Assembly (NCBI GenBank): GCA_028641055.1 | Contig: CM054062.1 | Span: 16,363,639-16,427,638 of the forward strand | From: Alopecurus myosuroides | Taxonomy: Eukaryota > Streptophyta > Magnoliopsida > Poales > Poaceae | Direction of reading: 5' to 3' | DNA length: 64,000 bases | Part shown: positions 59,150 through 64,000 of the stretch, one piece after another | Numbering within the stretch: position 1 is the first letter of the stretch | How the letters are laid out: each line of letters starts with the position of its first letter | Program-made: the position numbers and the translations under genes | The notes under the pieces: generated by a model | The model's input: the letters and a program-made list of their open reading frames with translations, nothing else | The model's database searches: none | What the model was told of the DNA's origin: nothing

Positions 59150-60109
59150 CTACACAGAGTCGTCACTATCCCCAACCTCGAAGATACGCTCCTCAGGGTC
59201 CTTCTCCTCCTCCTCGCCAAGCAGGTCATCATCATCCTGCTCGCTAGCCTCACTCATATCCATCCCCTCCAAGTCGGACGGAACATCCTCTACTGGCAGG
59301 AGCTCCTCAATCTCCCTGCTGAGCTCTGCGCCCTCCTCCTCAAGCTCCTCTATGGCAGAGTCTCTCGTGGCTATGTCGTCACGAGCTATGTGAAGCCTAG
59401 TGTGCAGAACTGAGTTAGCCCCCTCCAGAGCCGTCACCCTGCTGGTGAGACGAGCACGGCTCAGACGGGTGGCCCGCAGCTGTCTCTCCAAGGCACGGCT
59501 CCTCGCGGTGGCGGCCTCAAACTCCTCCCTCAACTGGGACAACTGTTGTGCCAGTGCTCCACTCTCCTCCTGGCTGTCCTGAAGCTCAGCCCTCAGCTCG
59601 TCAGTCTCGGCTATCAGTGTGTGCTGCACCAATGTGCCAAGGTGGTGAGCGAGTCGCTGATCGTCCAACCTGTGCTGAGTGCGGTACAACAGAATCTCCA
59701 TCTCGTCCAAGTGAGGACCAACAGTGGTAGTGTCTGGCTCAACAGGAAGTGGTATGCCCTCCTCATCGCGCCTCCCAATCAACTCGAACCGGGAACCGAT
59801 GAACATGTACTCCCCAATGTGTGCCAGTCATGCCACTGACTCCTGAATCACCCGCACTGCTGCCTCGGTCCAAGAACGATCAACAGCACGAAAGACGTAG
59901 GCCTCCACTGTCGGGCTAGCCAGAGGTGCACGGATAGTGACCTCCGCGTACCAGTCTCCCTCCAGAGGTGCACCGTCAACTAGACCTCCTCGCAGGTCCG
60001 GAAGTGGGCGCCCCAACACAGTAGCCATAGCTACTAGCCTCTCCTCGAAAAGGAAAGTCTCTCCACGTGGACGTCCCAACTGGAAAGCCTCGGTGATGAC
60101 CACGTCCAT
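59150..60109 (-). pseudogene. Element E accessory ORF upstream of gag
   Basis: Sense ORF between the primer site and gag, from MDVVITEAFQLGRPRGETFL (60,109) to the stop at 59,150: 319 residues read through a single in-frame TGA at 59,830-59,828. The first part (about 93 residues) is compact. The second starts near FIGSRFELIG and carries a long coiled coil (LRAELQDSQEESGALAQQL, LREEFEAATARSRALERQL) before an acidic tail (SEASEQDDDDLLGEEEEKD). No retroviral motif is visible. Extra ORFs of this kind are known from several plant Ty3/gypsy lineages, function unknown. The TGA is compatible with decay of a CGA codon. Confidence 0.6.
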
Positions 60110-60333
60110 CTACACAAAATTTTAAGTATAATTTTGGTGAGACCACAGTGTGCAAAGTTCTAAGTTTATGCAAAGAAAAATCTTAATGCAAGTAGAGTTT
60201 AACACAGAGAGGTGGTGGGATATAGGGAATATTTTTATACATAGTCATATATCCAATATTTTTGTATTTATAACTTAGATTTTTGGAGTATACACTAACG
60301 TCCATGCTAACTAAGGTCTCCTAGAGTCAGGAT

Positions 60334-60346
60334 GGCTCTGATACCA
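60334..60346 (-). other. Primer binding site of element E (tRNA-iMet)
   Basis: On the minus strand TGGTATCAGAGCC(A), 4 nt inside the 5' LTR, matches the complement of the initiator-Met tRNA 3' end. Confidence 0.92.
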
Positions 60347-60350
60347 ACTT

Positions 60351-63300
60351 TGTAGAGGCCCCAAACCGGAAGGTTCAGAACCCCTCATATGCATTCATTC
60401 ACAATCCCAGAATAACCAGTTGTGAACAACATACGTAGTTGGCATACAGAATACATCATCCATTACACGAATATTAGAGTCTTACATAAATGGTCACATG
60501 ACCAAGTTCTTGATAACTGTCACACAGGACAGACATTCAAAATAAACACAGCGGAAGACGACAAGCATAGCGTAGTAGAACCCGAGTCACGCCTCATCCT
60601 ACAGGCTGCTGACTGGGAGATGATCCTAACTCGCAGGGCCATCAGTGTAGAACTCCTCCTCATAGAACTCCTCCTGGGGTGGCTCCTCATAGTCTGATAA
60701 GTAGATACCAGGGGCGAAACCAAATGAGTACATTTGAATGTACTCAACAAGACATCCTTTATAAGCTTACAATTATGCATACATGCTTATTTGGTGGAGT
60801 GGGTAGGCCATACATATGGTTCAGCTACCCATGACAGATAAAAGATTTATCATGGTTGATTCTTCAAGTTTCATTCTTAGTGAAAAAATCCTTTAAAATA
60901 ATGTAGTTTTTCTCTCGTAGATATCACATATCTTGGAGGTTTTATAAGGCTTTTAGAAAAGAAAGTTTTCTTTTCAGAAACTTTTAGTAATAGTTTCCTT
61001 CTCATCAGTATCTCACAGATACCAAGTCATTCCTCCATAGTACCTCTCAGGTACAAGGCCGTCCTTCAAAACCTCTTTTGAAAAGTTGACACAATACTAG
61101 CTACATGGCCATTCAACCGTCCATATCCGAGGACGCGGCTATCTCGAAATAGTTTTACTCTGCAGAGGTGTACACATTTCCACTAGATCCAGAATCCGCC
61201 ATGAAACAACCATGGAATGTTCCCAACCTATGAGAACATCAGATAACTGATCTTGACTATCCACTATGTGCAAGCTAGTACATGACTATCTCTTCAATTG
61301 GGGTTACCCTCCCTGGCAAGCCATGTCCCACACCGCCCAAACAGGAGACCCAACTGCTGCATCCGGAGGGAAAATTAATCCCACACTTTAGATATCCCGT
61401 ATCCTCCACTCCTAGTGACATTTCGGTTCGGAGGATTCAATCCTCTATAGCACTTGAGATAGCTCACATACTAACCATAACAAGTTTTTAATCAAGCCCC
61501 TACCCATATTGGGGTAAAGTGGCAGTACGATAATGGTTGTCCAGCGAAGACTAGGTTATGTGTCTTTTGTAAACATTTCTCAAAAATTTCCCATCATGAC
61601 ATCCTTCCGGTAGACAGGGTCTCACCCTTCCTCCGGAGTTTTTCTTCCATAAGGTAATTGTTTACAAAAACACATTTTATGTAGTTCATTTAAGAACTCA
61701 AGTTTTAAGTTGGTGAATGGTATGCATATACCATTTAGTGGCTAAGGGCTTGGCAATACCAAGTTGACTATTAATATGATTCCTTCTTCTAATAATATTA
61801 ATAGTAGTAGTATTCACAACAAAAATAGTTTTGAGAGTATAGTTTTGTGAAAACTTCAGAAGTGAAAAACATGCATGATAGATAATGATAAGTATTTATA
61901 CAGCAAGCATTAGGATGGCTTGCCTTGGTACAAGTGATGGTCCTGGTCCTGAAAGTAACAGGAGTTGCAATACCCCTCTTCAGCAAATCCTTCCTCCTCG
62001 TTTTCTAACGTCGTAAAAAGAAATAAAGGCATACTTTAAGAGCCAACCAAGACAAACAATGCGACAAGTGATACATACAGCAAGCAATTTAAAATGTAAC
62101 ACTCAAGATATTCAATTTTCCCTTAAGAAAATTGGCATAAAAACTATAGTGGGAAAATCTTCTTTTTCCTAGTGTTTAGGTGTGGCCAAACTCAATGATT
62201 TTTGGTTAAGAGCCCTATGGACCAGTGGGGTAAAACACATGCTACTAGACATTAGGGTGTCACATAAAACACAATTTGATGTCTAAAAGCTCCCCCAACA
62301 TTTCCTATGGCAAGCACAAATAATAAGCTAAAAAATGCAAGTGGTGAAAAAGGCTCATGACAACAAGTCAAGCTCATTTTCCACCATGATAAAAAAATAC
62401 CAGTGGGTGTTCCACTAGCATAATGCTCATAAAGAGGTTAGTAAGCCTCTGGTCACATTTCTAAAAATGCTCAAAACAAACAAACTAGTCTCAAAAACTC
62501 CTACTCATACTAGTAGAAACTTGGGAAAAATACTAGACTAGTTTATACTTCACTTGTTAATTTTAGGCACAAGTGTGCAAACTAACAGAGGTAAAATACT
62601 CCTATAATAAGTACCAAAATGCTACTGGATCCTCCAAAACAAAATAATAAGTCTAGCTATTAACCAAGGAAAAACTAGACTAAAAATGCTACACATGTGA
62701 GGGAATTAAATCTAGGCACCCAAATGTTACTCAAACATTTTCTAATACTTAAGGGGAAAATTATCAGAGGTGAAAACACAAGGATAACAATGCCACGAGG
62801 ACATTTCATCCTCTGTTTTCAACCACAAAGAAACATATTTTTCCCTAGTGGAAAACAAGACAAAAAGCATGCATGAATAATCTAGTATGAATTCTAGACC
62901 TTAAGCCTTGCTATTTAAATCTATTTCAAGCACAAGCACCAAGTAACCAGAGGTGCTGTAACCAAAATAACAGTACCAAAATGGTACTGGTTCCATGAAA
63001 ATTAATCTAGCAAAAAGGCCTAATACATATCTAAAAATCTACTCAAAAACCTAGATAGAAATTAAGCTATGAGCAAGATTTATGCATGGAAAAATAATTC
63101 TAAAAATTCCACCACTCAAACCATTTATTCTAACATGTTCATATAACTTGTAAACATCATTACTACACTATAAAACCACATTACAATCAAGAATACATCA
63201 TGTGCACATCACAACAAGAACATATAAAACAAGATCTAGAAATAAAAATTAGGCAGAAAAGTACCAAAACTTGTTCTGTCTCCCTAATTTTTTTATGGCT

Positions 63301-64000
63301 TCAAAAATTAAATCCTTCTAGGATGTGATAGTACTTAACAATACAAAGCCTCTCCAATTGGTCCCACTCAAAAATAATGTCCCAAACTCCCCCTAAAAAT
63401 CCTGGAATAGCTCACAGATGTTTTACCAAAATGGATGGCATTTCCAAATGGTAACTCCCCTTGGTTCAAAATAAAATTCTACTGGTAGGTCTTTACAAGG
63501 GCTTTCCAAAACAGTTGAGTTTGCTCAAAAAGGTTTTGTATTTTTGAAGTTCTATTCATTTCAAATTTAAGGGTACTGTCTGGCAAAATGGCTATAGAAA
63601 AATAACTAAAAGTCAAAAAATTATTCTGCAAAAGGGAGGTGGTTGTGATTTTGTATGGCTACAAGTACACAAATTGGCAAAGCCAAATAAAATCGTTTGC
63701 TAACTTTCCTAGGCCAAAAGCTAACAGGTATAATTCTGCTAGAAAAATTTGATTTAAAAATAACAGGGACAAGCCCAGATGGGCTGGATTCGCTGCGCGT
63801 GGCCCAACTAGCACCTAGGCTAGCCCAGCTGCGCGCGCGGGGGGGCGGGGGACGCGGGAAATGGCCGTTCAAGCGTGGCCGTTGATCTTGCAATCAACGG
63901 TCCGCGTCATCTCTTCCTCCTCTGGCCTAACGCGACTGACCCGGCGTCGAGCACCTCACGGGCGCGCACGGGATGAGAGGGGTGCTCACCTAGGGGGTCC
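60351..64000 (-). repeat. 5' LTR of element E, partial
   Basis: Copy of 49,050-52,699, ending at the window edge inside the GC-rich island. About 41 substitutions and one 2-bp T-run difference separate it from the 3' LTR. Confidence 0.95.

Larger units (their letters stand above)
49050..64000 (-). mobile_element. Element E: Tekay/Del-type chromovirus, truncated by the window edge
   Basis: Minus-strand Ty3/gypsy element. Its 3' LTR is 49,050-54,212, its interior 54,213-60,350, and its 5' LTR runs from 60,351 past the window end. On the sense strand: 5' LTR, tRNA-iMet primer site, an extra ORF, gag-pol polyprotein with an integrase chromodomain, polypurine tract, 3' LTR. The chromodomain and tRNA-iMet primer site place it among chromoviruses; the long LTRs and large polyprotein fit Tekay/Del. 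It landed in the 3' interior of C. The left duplication 5-mer is GCCTA (49,045-49,049); its partner is out of view. LTRs differ at about 41 of 3,650 comparable positions. Confidence 0.93.

Noticed and set aside
49121..61986. Short ORFs repeated at 49,121/60,422 and 49,981/61,282
   Set aside because: They are identical because both lie in the two LTRs of E, not because a gene family is present.
1..64000. tRNA, rRNA, CRISPR or bacterial-type operons
   Set aside because: No cloverleaf, rRNA core sequence, spaced short repeats or ribosome-binding sites were seen; matches to tRNA are only the primer sites of retroelements.

Overview
The window looks like nuclear DNA of a Triticeae grass (barley, wheat or Aegilops). 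I infer this from a SHINE/WIN1-type AP2/ERF gene with grass-like sequence, Stowaway MITEs with the cereal CTCCCTCC terminus and TA duplications, PIF/Harbinger elements, and a deep nest of large Ty3/gypsy retrotransposons typical of that tribe. There are no bacterial features, and I found no rRNA, tRNA or CRISPR. Species and chromosome cannot be fixed from the sequence alone.

Bases 1-20,021 are gene space. One well-supported host gene lies here: a two-exon SHN/WIN1 transcription factor at 3,974-4,861 (+), of the clade that includes barley Nud (hull adhesion) and the wax/cuticle regulators. A second, weaker candidate is a two-exon, about 114-residue protein of unknown function on the minus strand (13,210-12,058). 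Small DNA transposons are scattered around them: Stowaway MITEs at 3,326 and 10,853 with a remnant at 17,230, a hAT-type MITE at 7,861, and a PIF/Harbinger element at 14,161-16,003. The Harbinger element carries its own TATA box and a frameshifted ORF of unknown function, and is itself nested in an older Harbinger-like element.

Bases 20,022-64,000 are a retrotransposon stack whose order can be read from LTR ends and target duplications. F (plus-strand LTR piece, 20,022) is cut by B (minus strand, Athila-like, non-autonomous). B is split by A (minus strand, 21,906-39,093, duplication GTGAC on both sides). A is split by D (plus strand, 24,592-35,229, duplication ATGGG on both sides), a Tat-lineage element that has lost gag and carries an antisense multi-exon gene. 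To the right, B is cut by C (plus strand, 40,617 on), an Athila-like element with gag, protease, RT, RNase H, integrase and a third ORF. C is cut by E (minus strand, 49,050 to beyond the window end), a Tekay/Del-type chromovirus with LTRs of about 5.2 kb, a chromodomain and an extra ORF upstream of gag.

Every retrotransposon coding region is broken by stops or frameshifts, so none looks autonomous as read. The most unusual signals are: a GC-rich hairpin plus TATA-like box repeated in the Athila-type LTRs and again inside C just before its third ORF; an LTR-pair substitution spectrum in E that is almost entirely A/C and G/T transversions; the unknown 210-residue ORF that is the only protein of family A; and the recurrent accessory ORFs of D, E and the Harbinger element.
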